Notes under the pieces: generated by a model
Database searches by the model: none
The model's input: only the letters and a program-made list of their open reading frames with translations
Told to the model about the DNA's origin: nothing
DNA from: Rhodobacterales bacterium
GTDB taxonomy: Bacteria; Pseudomonadota; Alphaproteobacteria; Rhodobacterales; Rhodobacteraceae
Direction of reading: 5' to 3'
DNA: 36,866 bases
Assembly: GCA_026400325.1 (NCBI GenBank)
Contig: JAPLPF010000178.1
Location: forward strand, 1,569-38,434
In this document: one piece after another, positions 8,831-17,008 of the stretch
How positions within the stretch are numbered: the first letter of the stretch is position 1
How the letters are laid out: every line of letters starts with the position of its first letter
Translations under genes and position numbers: made by a program

Positions 8831-9123
8831 TGGACGCCGCAACCCAAGCTGCCGAACTTTTGAAAGACCACCGCGACGCCATCGACAGGCTGGACGCGAT
8901 CCTGGTCTACACGCTTGCCGAACGGTTCAAGCAGACCCAGGCCGTCGGTCGGCTCAAGGCCGAACACGGGCTGCCAGCCTCTGACCCCGACCGCGAGGGC
9001 CGCCAGATGGCCCGCCTGCATCAGCTTGCCACCGAGGCCGATCTTGACCCCGACCTTGCCCGCAAATTCCTGACCTTCATCATCTCCGAAGTCATCAGGC
9101 ATCACGAGAAACTGCAGAAATAA
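8830..9123 (+). CDS. chorismate mutase, AroQ type
   Basis: 97 residues, all helical, typical of a stand-alone AroQ-fold chorismate mutase that converts chorismate to prephenate in phenylalanine and tyrosine synthesis. DHRDAIDRLDAILVYTLAER (about 13-32) is helix 1 with the conserved I-D-x-L-D core. QAVGRLKAEHGLPASDPDRE (about 37-56) carries the conserved K43 and the D-P-x-R-E active-site turn. The last helix reads FLTFIISEVIRHHE. ATG 8830 is preferred over the GTG three bases upstream; GAGGG precedes it. It lies just before rpsP. Confidence 0.88.
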   Translation: MDAATQAAELLKDHRDAIDRLDAILVYTLAERFKQTQAVGRLKAEHGLPASDPDREGRQMARLHQLATEADLDPDLARKFLTFIISEVIRHHEKLQK

Positions 9124-9165
9124 CCGGGGCTTGCCCGGTTTCAACCAAACCTAGGAGACTATACC

Positions 9166-9519
9166 ATGGCTATGAAAATCCGTCTTGCCCGCGGCGGTTC
9201 CAAGAAGCGCCCGTTCTATTCCATCGTCGCCACCGACAGCCGCATGCCGCGCGACGGCCGCTTTCTGGAAAAGCTTGGCACCTACAACCCGCTTTTGGCC
9301 AAGGACGACGCAACGCGCGTGGTGATCAACCTCGAGCGTGTGCAGTACTGGCTTGGCCAGGGTGCCCAACCCACTGACCGCGTGGCCCGCTTCCTTGAGG
9401 CAGCTGGTGCCCGCCCGAAATCCGCACGGTCAAACCTCAAGGCAGGCACCCCCGGCAAGGCAATGGCAGAACGCGCCGCCAAGAAGGCCGCACGCGCTGC
9501 CGAACCGGTTGCCGAGTGA
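9166..9519 (+). CDS. rpsP: 30S ribosomal protein bS16
   Basis: 117 residues starting [20 protein letters not shown], the invariant N-terminus of S16. [16 protein letters not shown] follows near residue 27. The family core ends near residue 80. An Ala/Lys-rich C-terminal extension follows, as in many alphaproteobacteria. AGGAG sits 9 bases before the ATG. First of the ribosomal cluster rpsP-rimM-trmD-rplS-rpmE. Confidence 0.97.
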   Translation: MAMKIRLARGGSKKRPFYSIVATDSRMPRDGRFLEKLGTYNPLLAKDDATRVVINLERVQYWLGQGAQPTDRVARFLEAAGARPKSARSNLKAGTPGKAMAERAAKKAARAAEPVAE

Positions 9520-9537
9520 CCTTTGACATCCACCTCA

Positions 9538-9561
9538 GGGCGGCCCCGGAAAGGGCCGCCC
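9538..9561 (+). terminator. GC-rich hairpin between rpsP and rimM
   Basis: A perfect 9-bp inverted repeat, GGGCGGCCC and GGGCCGCCC, is separated by six bases (CGGAAA). It lies 19 bases after the rpsP stop. No T tract follows, so it is more likely a partial terminator or an RNA-processing/stabilising hairpin that lowers rimM expression relative to rpsP than a full terminator. Confidence 0.5.
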
Positions 9562-9583
9562 GCACCCGGACGGACCGGCCTGC

Positions 9584-10090
9584 ATGAGCGATGACCTGAT
9601 CTGCATCGGTGCGATAGCCGGCGCTTTCGGCGTCACCGGTGAAGTGCGCCTGAAATCCTTCTGCTCGACCCCATCGGACCTGACCGCCTATGGCCCGCTA
9701 TGGTCCGAAGACGGCAAACGTCAGTTCCGCATCACGCTGACCAAGCCGGTGGCCGGCGGGTTCGGCGCACGAATCGCGGGTGTCACCACACGAGACGACG
9801 CCGATTCGTTGCGTGGCACCAGTCTGTTTGTCGACCGGGCAAAGTTGCCGTCGCTGCCCGAGGATGAGTTCTACCATGCCGACCTGATCGGACTTGAAGC
9901 CGTTGATACCGGCGGCGAAGGTCTGGGCAAAGTCGTGGCAGTGCATAACCACGGTGCTGGGGATATCATCGAAATATCCTCCATCCGTCACAAATCGGCC
10001 CTGCTTTTGCCCTTTACCAAGGCAATCGTGCCCAATGTCGATCTTGCGGCAGGCCGGATCATTGTCGATCTGCCAGAAGACGGCGAGTAA
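9584..10090 (+). CDS. rimM: 16S rRNA processing/ribosome maturation factor RimM
   Basis: 168 residues. The N-terminal RimM beta-barrel begins ICIGAIAGAFGVTGEVRLKS (residues 5-24), the family signature. The C-terminal PRC-barrel begins near residue 93 with EFYHADLIGLEAVD and contains VHNHGAGDIIEI. RimM binds uS19 in the 30S head and assists 16S maturation. It sits between rpsP and trmD, its conserved position, although here one extra membrane-protein gene separates it from trmD. Confidence 0.95.
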   Translation: MSDDLICIGAIAGAFGVTGEVRLKSFCSTPSDLTAYGPLWSEDGKRQFRITLTKPVAGGFGARIAGVTTRDDADSLRGTSLFVDRAKLPSLPEDEFYHADLIGLEAVDTGGEGLGKVVAVHNHGAGDIIEISSIRHKSALLLPFTKAIVPNVDLAAGRIIVDLPEDGE

Positions 10091-10144
10091 CGTCCTGCCC
10101 CTCTCGGCATGATTTGCGCGGGGCTCATCGGGAAGGAAAGCAGA

Positions 10145-11119
10145 ATGCCAACCCGTCTGCGCCTTTTGAAGGGTGCGACAGCCCTGTTGTATGTCGGCCC
10201 GCTTTTCGCCGGGATGTGCGGGCTTGGCTGGGGCCTTGTCGCACCATTCGTGGGAATATTCGTGGTCTGGCTCATGGTCTTGCGACCCGAGCAATGGCCC
10301 GCGTCACCGGCAGAGTGGCTGACCCTTCCGGCATGGGGTGCCGCGCTTGCGCAGGTCCTGTCACAACTCCTGCTGGTCACGGTGCTTCTGGCGGTTGGAC
10401 GCGGTCTGGGTGCTTTGGCAGGATTTCTTCCGGTGGTGAACCCGATCTTCCCCCTGGCCGTTTCGTTTCTGGCGATTCCGCTCTGCCGCATGTTGTGGGA
10501 CGCCCGCTCGGCCGCGGATCAGGGCATCTACCTTGATGACGAGGCCGAGGCGGCCCAGGCCCCACGCGCTGCCGCCGAGGCAGCCGCCGCCATTGTGCCG
10601 CTCTTGAATCTTCCCGACGGCGCGCTTGACGAAAAAGTTGCGGCGCAGGTCGCGCAGGTGATGAATGTTGCCGGCGCGGAAATGCGCCTGAAGGCGCTGG
10701 CAATGGCTCTGTCTCAGCCGGATCGCAGCCATGCCGCGTTGCGCCGTGCGCTGGTCGTCTGGGCTTCCGAACCCGAGGTTGTTGCCCCGGGGCGTGTTGC
10801 ATCCGTGATGGCCCATGCCTTTGCAATTGCAGATCGAAATGCAGACCTGCTGCGGCTTTACCTTCCGCGTGCCATAGCCCTGATCGCTGCCTTTCCCGAC
10901 CGGGCCGAAGATTTTCCGAACCCCGACCAGTTGCGCCTGGTCGCATCCCTCGGACCGGACACCGGTGCCTTTTCGGACTTGCCCGATCACCTGCGCGCCG
11001 ATCTTCGGGACGGGCTTCAGGCGCTGGCGCGGTCGGTCGAACGGGCGATTGCCGCAGGTGAAAGCCCGGACGAGGTGCGCCGCGAGGAGCTGGTTCAGCA
11101 AGCCGCCCGGCCAGCCTGA
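10145..11119 (+). CDS. membrane protein of unknown function inserted between rimM and trmD
   Basis: 324 residues from the ATG at 10145, preceded by GGAAGGAAAG; an upstream in-frame start at 10109 is less likely. The first third has about four hydrophobic segments (residues 8-45, 60-85 and 92-112). The remaining two thirds are a soluble helical region rich in Ala, starting DEAEAAQAPRAAAEAAAAIV and running to the end without further membrane spans. No catalytic motif is visible. The rimM-trmD spacing suggests it is co-transcribed. The 3' end runs into a 12-bp tandem repeat. Confidence 0.65.
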   Translation: MPTRLRLLKGATALLYVGPLFAGMCGLGWGLVAPFVGIFVVWLMVLRPEQWPASPAEWLTLPAWGAALAQVLSQLLLVTVLLAVGRGLGALAGFLPVVNPIFPLAVSFLAIPLCRMLWDARSAADQGIYLDDEAEAAQAPRAAAEAAAAIVPLLNLPDGALDEKVAAQVAQVMNVAGAEMRLKALAMALSQPDRSHAALRRALVVWASEPEVVAPGRVASVMAHAFAIADRNADLLRLYLPRAIALIAAFPDRAEDFPNPDQLRLVASLGPDTGAFSDLPDHLRADLRDGLQALARSVERAIAAGESPDEVRREELVQQAARPA

Positions 11120-11149
11120 TTTGGGGCCTGATTTGGGGCCTGATCGGGG
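11114..11149 (+). repeat. three 12-bp tandem repeats overlapping a stop codon
   Basis: Two identical units GCCTGATTTGGG (11114-11125 and 11126-11137) are followed by a diverged unit GCCTGATCGGGG (11138-11149). The first unit contains the TGA stop of the upstream membrane protein. Because the unit is a multiple of three, three in-frame TGA codons result. Probably replication slippage. Confidence 0.9.
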
Positions 11150-11186
11150 GCTTTCGCGGCCCGGCGTTTCCAGCTAAGCCGGTCAC

Positions 11187-12026
11187 ATGTCCGACCAGAC
11201 CATCCCTCCGAAAAGCCACGGCCGCCTGTCGATCGGCGCGACCTTGAAGCCGCGCGACCTTCTGGCCGAACCGCGTGTGGTCAAGGGGGCCTGGACGGCG
11301 AGGATCATCACGCTTTTCCCCGACGCTTTTCCCGGCACGCTGGGCCTGTCGCTGACCGGCAAGGCGCTGGACTTCGGGCTGTGGCGGCTGGAGACCATCG
11401 ACCTGCGGCCCTTTGGCATCGGCAAGCACCTGAACGTGGATGACACCCCGGCCGGGGGTGGGGCCGGCATGGTTCTGCGCCCCGATGTGGTGGATGCTGC
11501 CCTGTCGGCAGCCGCCGAGAGCACCCCGCCAGACCGTGCCCGCTGGCCGGTCATCTATCTTTCCCCGCGTGGCAAGCCCTTTGACCAGGCCACGGCGCGC
11601 CGCCTGTCCGCCTGTGACGGGATCACCCTGATCTGCGGCCGGTTCGAGGGCGTGGACCAGCGCGTTCTTGACCATCACGCGGTTGAAGAAATCAGCCTTG
11701 GCGATTTTGTCCTGACCGGCGGAGAGATTGCCGCAACCGCCTTGATTGATGCGACAGTCCGGCTTATACCCCGCGTGCTTGGGAATCAGGTGTCCACCGA
11801 AGAGGAAAGCTTTTCGGAGGGGCTACTTGAATTTCCGCAGTATACCCGGCCGACCGACTGGCAAGGCCGCGCGATACCCGACGTGCTTCAATCGGGTCAT
11901 CACGCGAACATCGCCACCTGGCGGAAGGCCATGGCCGAAAGGCTGACGAAAGAACGCAGGCCTGATCTCTGGCGGGCTTACTGTGCGGCGCACGGTAGGG
12001 ATCCGATTGAAGACCAAGAGCAATAG
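11187..12026 (+). CDS. trmD: tRNA (guanine-N1)-methyltransferase TrmD
   Basis: 279 residues; methylates G37 of tRNAs read with a following G, preventing +1 frameshifting. The catalytic SPOUT core begins at about residue 36 with [20 protein letters not shown]. The trefoil-knot SAM site includes [27 protein letters not shown] and [14 protein letters not shown]. An N-terminal extension of about 35 residues ([20 protein letters not shown] and on) precedes the usual start; such extensions are known in Rhodobacteraceae. No internal ATG would give the short form. Confidence 0.95.
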   Translation: MSDQTIPPKSHGRLSIGATLKPRDLLAEPRVVKGAWTARIITLFPDAFPGTLGLSLTGKALDFGLWRLETIDLRPFGIGKHLNVDDTPAGGGAGMVLRPDVVDAALSAAAESTPPDRARWPVIYLSPRGKPFDQATARRLSACDGITLICGRFEGVDQRVLDHHAVEEISLGDFVLTGGEIAATALIDATVRLIPRVLGNQVSTEEESFSEGLLEFPQYTRPTDWQGRAIPDVLQSGHHANIATWRKAMAERLTKERRPDLWRAYCAAHGRDPIEDQEQ

Positions 12027-12038
12027 GGCAGCATCACG

Positions 12039-12056
12039 TCGCGGAAAAAACCGCGA
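12039..12056 (+). other. small hairpin in the rplS leader
   Basis: Perfect 6-bp inverted repeat TCGCGG and CCGCGA around an A6 loop, 20 bases before the rplS start and just upstream of its GGAGA ribosome-binding site. It may be a translational control element or chance; no match to a named leader is claimed. Confidence 0.35.
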
Positions 12057-12075
12057 GCATTGGAGACGACCCACG

Positions 12076-12450
12076 ATGAACCTGATCGCCCAGATCGAGG
12101 CCGAGCAGATTGCTGCGCTTGGCAAGACCATCCCGGATTTCAAGGCCGGGGATACCATCCGCGTTGGCTACAAGGTGACCGAAGGCACCCGCAGCCGTGT
12201 GCAGGCCTATGAAGGCGTCTGCATCGGCCGCAAGGGGGGCGCGACCATCGCCGCCAGCTTCACGGTCCGCAAGATTTCGTTCGGCGAAGGCGTGGAGCGG
12301 GTGTTCCCGCTTTATTCGACCAACATCGACAGCATCGAAGTGGTCCGCCGTGGCCGCGTCCGTCGTGCCAAGCTGTACTACCTGCGCACGCGTCGCGGCA
12401 AATCGGCCCGGATCGCCGAGGACACCACCTACAAAGCCCAAGCGGAATAA
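12076..12450 (+). CDS. rplS: 50S ribosomal protein bL19
   Basis: 124 residues starting [20 protein letters not shown]. The central [20 protein letters not shown] and [10 protein letters not shown], then [20 protein letters not shown] and [15 protein letters not shown], are the standard L19 blocks. The ATG at 12076 has GGAGA ten bases upstream; in-frame sequence before it is non-coding. Located at the 30S-50S interface. Confidence 0.97.
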   Translation: MNLIAQIEAEQIAALGKTIPDFKAGDTIRVGYKVTEGTRSRVQAYEGVCIGRKGGATIAASFTVRKISFGEGVERVFPLYSTNIDSIEVVRRGRVRRAKLYYLRTRRGKSARIAEDTTYKAQAE

Positions 12451-12461
12451 GGAGCGGGACC

Positions 12462-12683
12462 ATGAAAGCCGAAATTCACCCCGGATACCACAGCATCACC
12501 ATCAAGATGACCGATGGCTCGACCTACGAGACCCGCTCCACCTGGGGCAAAGAGGGCGAGACGCTGTCGCTGGACATCGACCCCCTAGCGCACCCGGCCT
12601 GGACCGGCCAGCAGGCCAAACTGATGGACACCGGCGGCCGCGTGTCGAAGTTCAAGAACAAATACGCCGGCCTCGGGTTCTGA
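12462..12683 (+). CDS. rpmE: 50S ribosomal protein bL31, cysteine-free form
   Basis: 73 residues beginning [20 protein letters not shown], with [19 protein letters not shown] and HPAWTG blocks typical of alphaproteobacterial L31. The zinc-binding CxxC of the C+ paralogue is absent, so it needs no zinc. GGAG lies seven bases upstream. Last gene of the ribosomal block, followed by a strong terminator. Confidence 0.95.
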   Translation: MKAEIHPGYHSITIKMTDGSTYETRSTWGKEGETLSLDIDPLAHPAWTGQQAKLMDTGGRVSKFKNKYAGLGF

Positions 12684-12707
12684 CACCCGGTTGCAGGCAC
12701 GGAAACG

Positions 12708-12739
12708 CGGGCGGGTGGCGACACCCGCCCGTATTCTTT
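12708..12739 (+). terminator. Rho-independent terminator after rpmE
   Basis: Perfect 10-bp stem: CGGGCGGGTG pairs with CACCCGCCCG around a GCGA tetraloop, followed by TATTCTTT. It lies 25 bases after the rpmE stop and closes the ffh-rpmE block. Confidence 0.88.
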
Positions 12740-12883
12740 GCGCAACGCCCAGGAGTTCCGGGAAACTCCGGACCGGAGACTTCGAAGGCTCCAGCACGAT
12801 TTCCTCAAAGAAATCGCTTCCCGCCTTTCACCCGGATGCCCCTTTGCATATGAGAACCGCGGGGAAGCTGCGAAGGAACCGCC

Positions 12884-13684
12884 ATGGCGCATATCATCGT
12901 TGTCGGCAACGAAAAGGGCGGATCGGGCAAATCGACCACCTGCATGCATGTGGCAACGGCCCTGGCCCGCATGGGCCAGCGGGTCGGCGCGCTTGACCTT
13001 GACCTGCGGCAACGCACCTTTGGCCGCTACATCGAAAACCGCCGCGCCTATCTGGCCCAGGCCGGGCTTTCCCTTCCGACGCCCGACTACCGTGAGCTTC
13101 CGCCGGCCGCTTCGGCCAGCGCAGATACCCCGCAGGATGACCGTCTGGCCCGTGCCGTCGAGGCGCTGCAGCCGGTTGCCGATTTCATCGTGATCGATTG
13201 CCCCGGCAGCCATACCCGTCTGTCGCAGACTGCACATACGATGGCAGACACGCTGATCACCCCGATGAATGACAGTTTCGTCGATTTCGACCTTCTGGCC
13301 CGGGTCGATCCGGTGACCGGCAAGGTGAAGGGCCCGTCGATCTATGCCGAGATGGTCTGGGGCGCACGGCAGCAGCGGGCGCAGGCGGGCTTGCGTCCGA
13401 TCGACTGGATCGTGGTCCGCAACCGTCTGGGAGCGCAGGCGATGCACAACAAGAAGAAGGTGGGCGCGGCGCTGGAAGACCTGTCGCGCCGCATAGGCTT
13501 TCGCGTGCTGCCGGGATTTTCCGAGCGGGTGATCTTCCGTGAGCTTTTTCCGCGCGGACTGACCTTGCTTGACCTCAAGGATACCGGGGTCGATCAGATG
13601 AACCTGTCGAACGTCGCCGCCCGGCAGGAACTGCGCGATCTTATGACAGGTCTCCGGCTTCCTCATCTAGCGGTCGGCTTTTGA
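12884..13684 (+). CDS. mipZ: MipZ-type ParA-family ATPase, division-site placement
   Basis: 266 residues. The deviant Walker A, GNEKGGSGKSTT (residues 8-19), has the signature lysine of the ParA/MinD group. ALDLDLRQRTFGRYIENRRA (about 36-55) closely matches the MipZ block of Caulobacter, which distinguishes it from plasmid ParA. Walker B is in FIVIDCPGSH (about 103-112). MipZ forms a gradient from ParB at the poles and inhibits FtsZ polymerisation away from midcell. The start is supported by AAGGAA upstream. Its 3' end overlaps a possible small gene on the other strand by 44 bases. Confidence 0.85.
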   Translation: MAHIIVVGNEKGGSGKSTTCMHVATALARMGQRVGALDLDLRQRTFGRYIENRRAYLAQAGLSLPTPDYRELPPAASASADTPQDDRLARAVEALQPVADFIVIDCPGSHTRLSQTAHTMADTLITPMNDSFVDFDLLARVDPVTGKVKGPSIYAEMVWGARQQRAQAGLRPIDWIVVRNRLGAQAMHNKKKVGAALEDLSRRIGFRVLPGFSERVIFRELFPRGLTLLDLKDTGVDQMNLSNVAARQELRDLMTGLRLPHLAVGF

Positions 13685-13826
13685 AGACAGGCCCGCCAAG
13701 GCCTTTCTGGTTAACGACGCGTGCCCGGTTGACCTTCTTCAGTCGCTTGTCAAAGGCGTCTGTGTCTTCGTCGGGGTTGGGTCGGGTCTGAGTGAGTCTT
13801 TGCAAGAGCCTTATAGTCTTTTTCAT
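13641..13826 (-). CDS. possible small basic protein, convergent with mipZ
   Basis: 61 residues starting MKKTIRLLQRLTQTRPNPDE. It is highly charged, with a KRLKKVNRARVV core, and has no signal or membrane segment. AAAGGA lies seven bases before the ATG, a good ribosome-binding site. The frame stays open much further upstream (an earlier ATG at 14132), but that part reads like non-coding sequence. It is the only candidate gene in the mipZ-arsR gap. Family unknown. Confidence 0.4.
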   Translation of the reverse strand: MKKTIRLLQRLTQTRPNPDEDTDAFDKRLKKVNRARVVNQKGLGGPVFKSRPLDEEAGDLS

Positions 13827-13999
13827 TGGACGGTCCTTTACGGTCGCACCACCCATATTCTGTGCAACGGCGGCGGCAGTATGGCAAGCTGTGGTTAGTT
13901 CTTGGGCCATGTAAGGACAAAGATGCGATGAAATGGTTAACAGAGTTTCGTCACAGTTAAAGATGGGCGCCGGTCCGCCGACATTGTTTCCAGGATAGG

Positions 14000-14335
14000 C
14001 TACAGCTCTGCATCCGGGTGCAACTCTCCTTCGAGGAATCGCTCGAATGCGTCCAGGTCCAGCGGCTCGAACTGGCCGAATCCCTGCATCCAGACCAGGG
14101 CCGCCCGCATCGCGTCCGGCTCCAGCTTGCACCAGATCACCCGGCCCCGGCGTTCGCGGCTGATCAGTCCGGCTTCGGCCAACACGCCAAGATGCTTCGA
14201 GATTGCGGCCAGACTCATCGCGAACGGCTCGGCCACGTCGGTCACGGCCATGTCGTCTTCCAGAAGCATGCCCAGGATGGCGCGCCGCGTGGGGTCGGCC
14301 AGGGCGGAAAAGACGGTGTCCAGGCGGTCGGTCAT
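14000..14335 (-). CDS. ArsR-family winged-helix repressor
   Basis: 111 residues with the ArsR layout: DTVFSALADPTRRAILGMLL (about 5-24) as helix 1-2, VAEPFAMSLAAISKHLGVLAEAGLI (about 34-58) as the HTH with recognition helix S-x-x-A-I-S-K-H-L, and the wing RERRGRVIWCKLEP. There is no CVC metal-binding motif in the recognition helix; the only Cys is in the wing strand. It is therefore probably a metal-independent SdpR-like member. Targets unknown. It is divergent from the atp operon, with 192 bases between them. Confidence 0.85.
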   Translation of the reverse strand: MTDRLDTVFSALADPTRRAILGMLLEDDMAVTDVAEPFAMSLAAISKHLGVLAEAGLISRERRGRVIWCKLEPDAMRAALVWMQGFGQFEPLDLDAFERFLEGELHPDAEL

Positions 14336-14471
14336 GGCCCGACTATTCCGCGCCTGCCGTCAAAGTCAACCGCGGGGTTGAATATGGAACGGTTGCCGAT
14401 ACTGCGGCCCATGCCCTGCCTCCGGCAGATAAAGCAAGCCATATCAGTGCCTTATATGGCCATTCATCTGC

Positions 14472-14500
14472 TTGACTCTGTTCCACCCGATCCGTAGTTT
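14472..14500 (+). promoter_or_regulatory. candidate sigma-70 promoter of the F0 ATP synthase operon
   Basis: TTGACT (14472-14477) and TAGTTT (14495-14500) are separated by exactly 17 bases, 28 bases before the atpI start. The -35 matches 5 of 6 consensus positions; the -10 is weaker. Confidence 0.45.
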
Positions 14501-14527
14501 CCGCTCGACTGTGGAGGGGCTGTGCCG

Positions 14528-14857
14528 ATGGCGTCCGAACCCGCTCCTGACAGGCTGCATGCGCTTCATGCGCGGCTTGAAAGGGCAAGGGGTGCGCCGA
14601 AGGTGGAGCCGACCTCCACGGCCAAGGGTTTCTCGCAGGGCGAGGTGGCCTGGAGGATGGTGATCGAGCTGGCGACCGGCATCATGCTGGGGTCAGCCAT
14701 CGGTTACGGGATCGACGTGCTGTTCGGCACGCTGCCCATCTTCCTGATCATCTTTTCGCTTTTCGGCTTTGCCGCAGGCATCAAGACGATGCTGGGCACG
14801 GCCAGGGAGCTGGCGGAAAAGACGGCGGCCAAGGCCGCAAGGGACAAAGGGAACTGA
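14528..14857 (+). CDS. atpI: ATP synthase assembly protein AtpI (AtpZ/AtpI family)
   Basis: 109 residues with a charged N-terminus and two membrane helices: about residues 44-60 ([20 protein letters not shown]) and 66-86 ([18 protein letters not shown]). It probably helps assemble the c-ring or supply Mg2+. ATG 14528 is preferred over GTG 14522 because GGAGGGG (14513-14519) is then eight bases away. First gene of the F0 operon, two bases before atpB. Confidence 0.85.
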   Translation: MASEPAPDRLHALHARLERARGAPKVEPTSTAKGFSQGEVAWRMVIELATGIMLGSAIGYGIDVLFGTLPIFLIIFSLFGFAAGIKTMLGTARELAEKTAAKAARDKGN

Positions 14858-14859
14858 CG

Positions 14860-15589
14860 ATGGCAACGACCGGGGAAGAGCATGCTGGCGGACTGCAGAT
14901 CCATCCGATGGATCAGTTCGTGGTCAAGCCGCTTTTCGGTGACGGTCCGGTCTACTGGTATACACCCACCAACGTGACGCTCTGGATGGGTATCGCGATC
15001 CTGGCACTGATAGCACTTCTGGTCCTGTCCACCCGCCGCCGCGCCATCGTGCCGTCGCGCGGGCAGTCGGTGGCAGAATTGTTCTACGGCTTCATCCACA
15101 AGATGGTGGAAGACGTCGCTGGCCATGAGGGGCTGAAGTTCTTTCCCTACATCATGACCCTGTTCATGTTCGTCTTCCTGTCGAACATCCTGGGCCTCGT
15201 CCCGATGTCCTTCACCACCACCTCGCATATCGCGGTCACGGCGGTGCTGGCGCTTCTGGTGTTCTTCACCGTCACACTGGTCGGGTTCTACCGCAAAGGC
15301 ATCGGCTTTCTGTCGATGTTCTGGGTGTCATCGGCCCCGCTGGTGCTGCGGCCGATCCTGGCCTTGATCGAACTGATCTCGTACTTCGTGCGGCCGCTGT
15401 CGCACTCTATCCGTCTTGGCGGCAACCTGATGGCCGGTCACGCCGTGATCAAGGTCTTTGCGGGCTTTGCCGGGGCGATGGGCGTGGCATCGGTCGTGCG
15501 AGTTGCTGGTCGCCAGCGTTCAGGCCTACGTCTTTACCATCCTGACCTGTGTCTATCTTCGTGACGCAGTGGGCGACGCCCACCACTAA
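14860..15589 (+). CDS. atpB: ATP synthase F0 subunit a, 3' part frameshifted
   Basis: The proton-channel subunit of F0 in the inner membrane. The first 213 residues read normally, with several membrane helices and the essential block [16 protein letters not shown] containing the key R185. After [13 protein letters not shown] the frame goes wrong and stops at 15564. The native C-terminus ([19 protein letters not shown], ending GDAHH and TAA at 15587) continues in a different frame from about 15500. Comparison with the family suggests roughly a dozen codons are missing at about 15499, with a net loss of 2 modulo 3. Coordinates cover the native extent. A real null would be expected to abolish the enzyme, so a sequence error is likely. 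Confidence 0.85.
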
Positions 15590-15633
15590 GGGTCCGGAAC
15601 AACCTTCAGCCAATTCCAAAAAGGAGCTACCAA

Positions 15634-15870
15634 ATGGAAGGCGATATCGCAGAAATGGGCAAGTTCATCGGTGCCGGCCTGGCAACGATCGGCCTTGGCG
15701 GCGCGGGCATCGGCGTGGGCCACATTGCCGGCAACTTCCTGTCGGGTGCCCTGCGCAACCCGTCGGCTGCCCCCGGCCAGATGGCCAACCTCTTCGTCGG
15801 CATCGCCTTTGCCGAAGCTCTGGGGATCTTCTCGTTCCTCATCGCCTTGCTGCTGATGTTCGCCGTCTGA
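15634..15870 (+). CDS. atpE: ATP synthase F0 subunit c
   Basis: 78 residues forming the usual helical hairpin. Helix 1 carries a Gly-rich packing stripe, [18 protein letters not shown]. The polar loop is R41-N42-P43. Helix 2 contains the proton-carrying E61 in [19 protein letters not shown] lies upstream of the ATG. E61 rather than a QxxET-type sodium site indicates proton coupling. Confidence 0.97.
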   Translation: MEGDIAEMGKFIGAGLATIGLGGAGIGVGHIAGNFLSGALRNPSAAPGQMANLFVGIAFAEALGIFSFLIALLLMFAV

Positions 15871-15889
15871 TCTTTCCGACCTGAATTCC

Positions 15890-15911
15890 GGGCCGGGCGC
15901 ACGCTCGGCCC
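15890..15911 (+). other. hairpin after atpE
   Basis: GGGCCG and CGGCCC can pair around a ten-base loop, 19 bases after the atpE stop and without a T tract. It may protect or partly terminate the message, raising atpE over the downstream b subunits as the stoichiometry requires; this role is an inference. Confidence 0.35.
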
Positions 15912-15935
15912 CGGTTCCCAAGGCCAAGGAGAGAC

Positions 15936-16428
15936 ATGATGGAAACCGAAGCAAGTGGTGGGGCGGGACACGCTGTTGGCAATCTTCTGGCTTATGGTCA
16001 CGCTTGTCGTGATCTACCTCGTGCTGTCGCGCATCGCCTTGCCGCGCATCAGTGCGGTGCTGGCAGACCGCAAGGGTACGATCACCAACGATCTTGCCGC
16101 AGCAGACGAGCTGAAGCAGAAGGCGGTCGAGGCTGAAAAGGCCTACAACGCAGCACTTGCCAACGCCCGGACCGAGGCTGCCAAGATCGTGGCGCAGGCC
16201 AAGGCCGAGATCCAGAAGGACCTTGACGCCGCTACCGCGCGCGCTGATGTCGAGATTTCCGCCAAGGCGGCGGAATCAGAGAAGACCATCGCCGCTATCC
16301 GCGATGGTGCCGCCACAGCGGTGGCCGAAGTTGCTCGTGCTACGGCAGCTGAAATCGTGGCGGCTTTGGGCGGGGCAGTGGATGCCAAATCCGTGACCGC
16401 GGCCGTCACCGCGCGCCTGAAAGGATAA
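15936..16428 (+). CDS. atpF': ATP synthase F0 subunit b', N-terminus frameshifted
   Basis: One strand of the peripheral stalk. AAGGAGAG precedes the tandem ATGs at 15936/15939, and the peptide from there starts [11 protein letters not shown]. The membrane anchor [20 protein letters not shown] and the long coiled coil ([20 protein letters not shown], then [20 protein letters not shown] and on) are in another frame, open from 15955 to the stop at 16428. Family b' proteins have a Met-Pro-Gln segment before the anchor, which is missing here. A short deletion near 15965 (net 2 modulo 3) explains both facts. A GTG at 15955 could start a shortened protein but has no ribosome-binding site. Confidence 0.8.
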
Positions 16429-16432
16429 GACG

Positions 16433-16990
16433 ATGACCCGGCTTTCCGTTCTTCTGACGCTGTTGCTGGCCAGCCCGGCCCTTGCGGCATCGGGCCCGTT
16501 CTTTTCGCTCCAGAACACGAACTTTGTCGTTCTGATCGGCTTTCTGGCCTTTGTGGGCCTTCTGGTCTACCTCAAGGTGCCGGGCAAGCTGACCGGGATG
16601 CTGGACGCCCGGGCCATCCAGATCAAGGCAGACCTCGACGAAGCGCGTGCGTTGCGCGAAGAGGCGAAGTCGATCCTTGCGACCTATGAGCGGCGCCACA
16701 AGGAAGTGCAGGAGCAGGCCGAACGCATCGTTTCCCTCGCTCGGGACGAAGCAATGGCGGCGGCGGAACAGGCCAAGGCCGAGCTCAAGCAATCCATCGC
16801 GCGCCGCATGGCCGCTGCGACCGACCAGATCGCCTCGGCCGAAGCCGGCGCAATCCGGCAGGTGCGTGAACAGGCTGTTGCCATTGCCGTTGCGGCTGCC
16901 GGCGATCTTCTGGCAAGGCAGATGAATGCCGAGGCAGCCTCGGCTTCGATCGACGCGGCGATTGACCAGGTCGAGGCAAAGTTCCACTGA
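16433..16990 (+). CDS. atpF: ATP synthase F0 subunit b
   Basis: 185 residues. The N-terminus (MTRLSVLLTLLLASPALAAS) looks like a signal sequence, as is usual for this subunit in Rhodobacteraceae. The anchor LQNTNFVVLIGFLAFVGLLV (about 24-43) follows. From residue 45 there is a long charged coiled coil (DARAIQIKADLDEARALREE, KSILATYERRHKEVQEQAER) that reaches up to F1. Starts four bases after atpF'. A perfect hairpin closes the operon. Confidence 0.93.
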   Translation: MTRLSVLLTLLLASPALAASGPFFSLQNTNFVVLIGFLAFVGLLVYLKVPGKLTGMLDARAIQIKADLDEARALREEAKSILATYERRHKEVQEQAERIVSLARDEAMAAAEQAKAELKQSIARRMAAATDQIASAEAGAIRQVREQAVAIAVAAAGDLLARQMNAEAASASIDAAIDQVEAKFH

Positions 16991-17008
16991 CCACAGTGTC
17001 GTCTTGGC

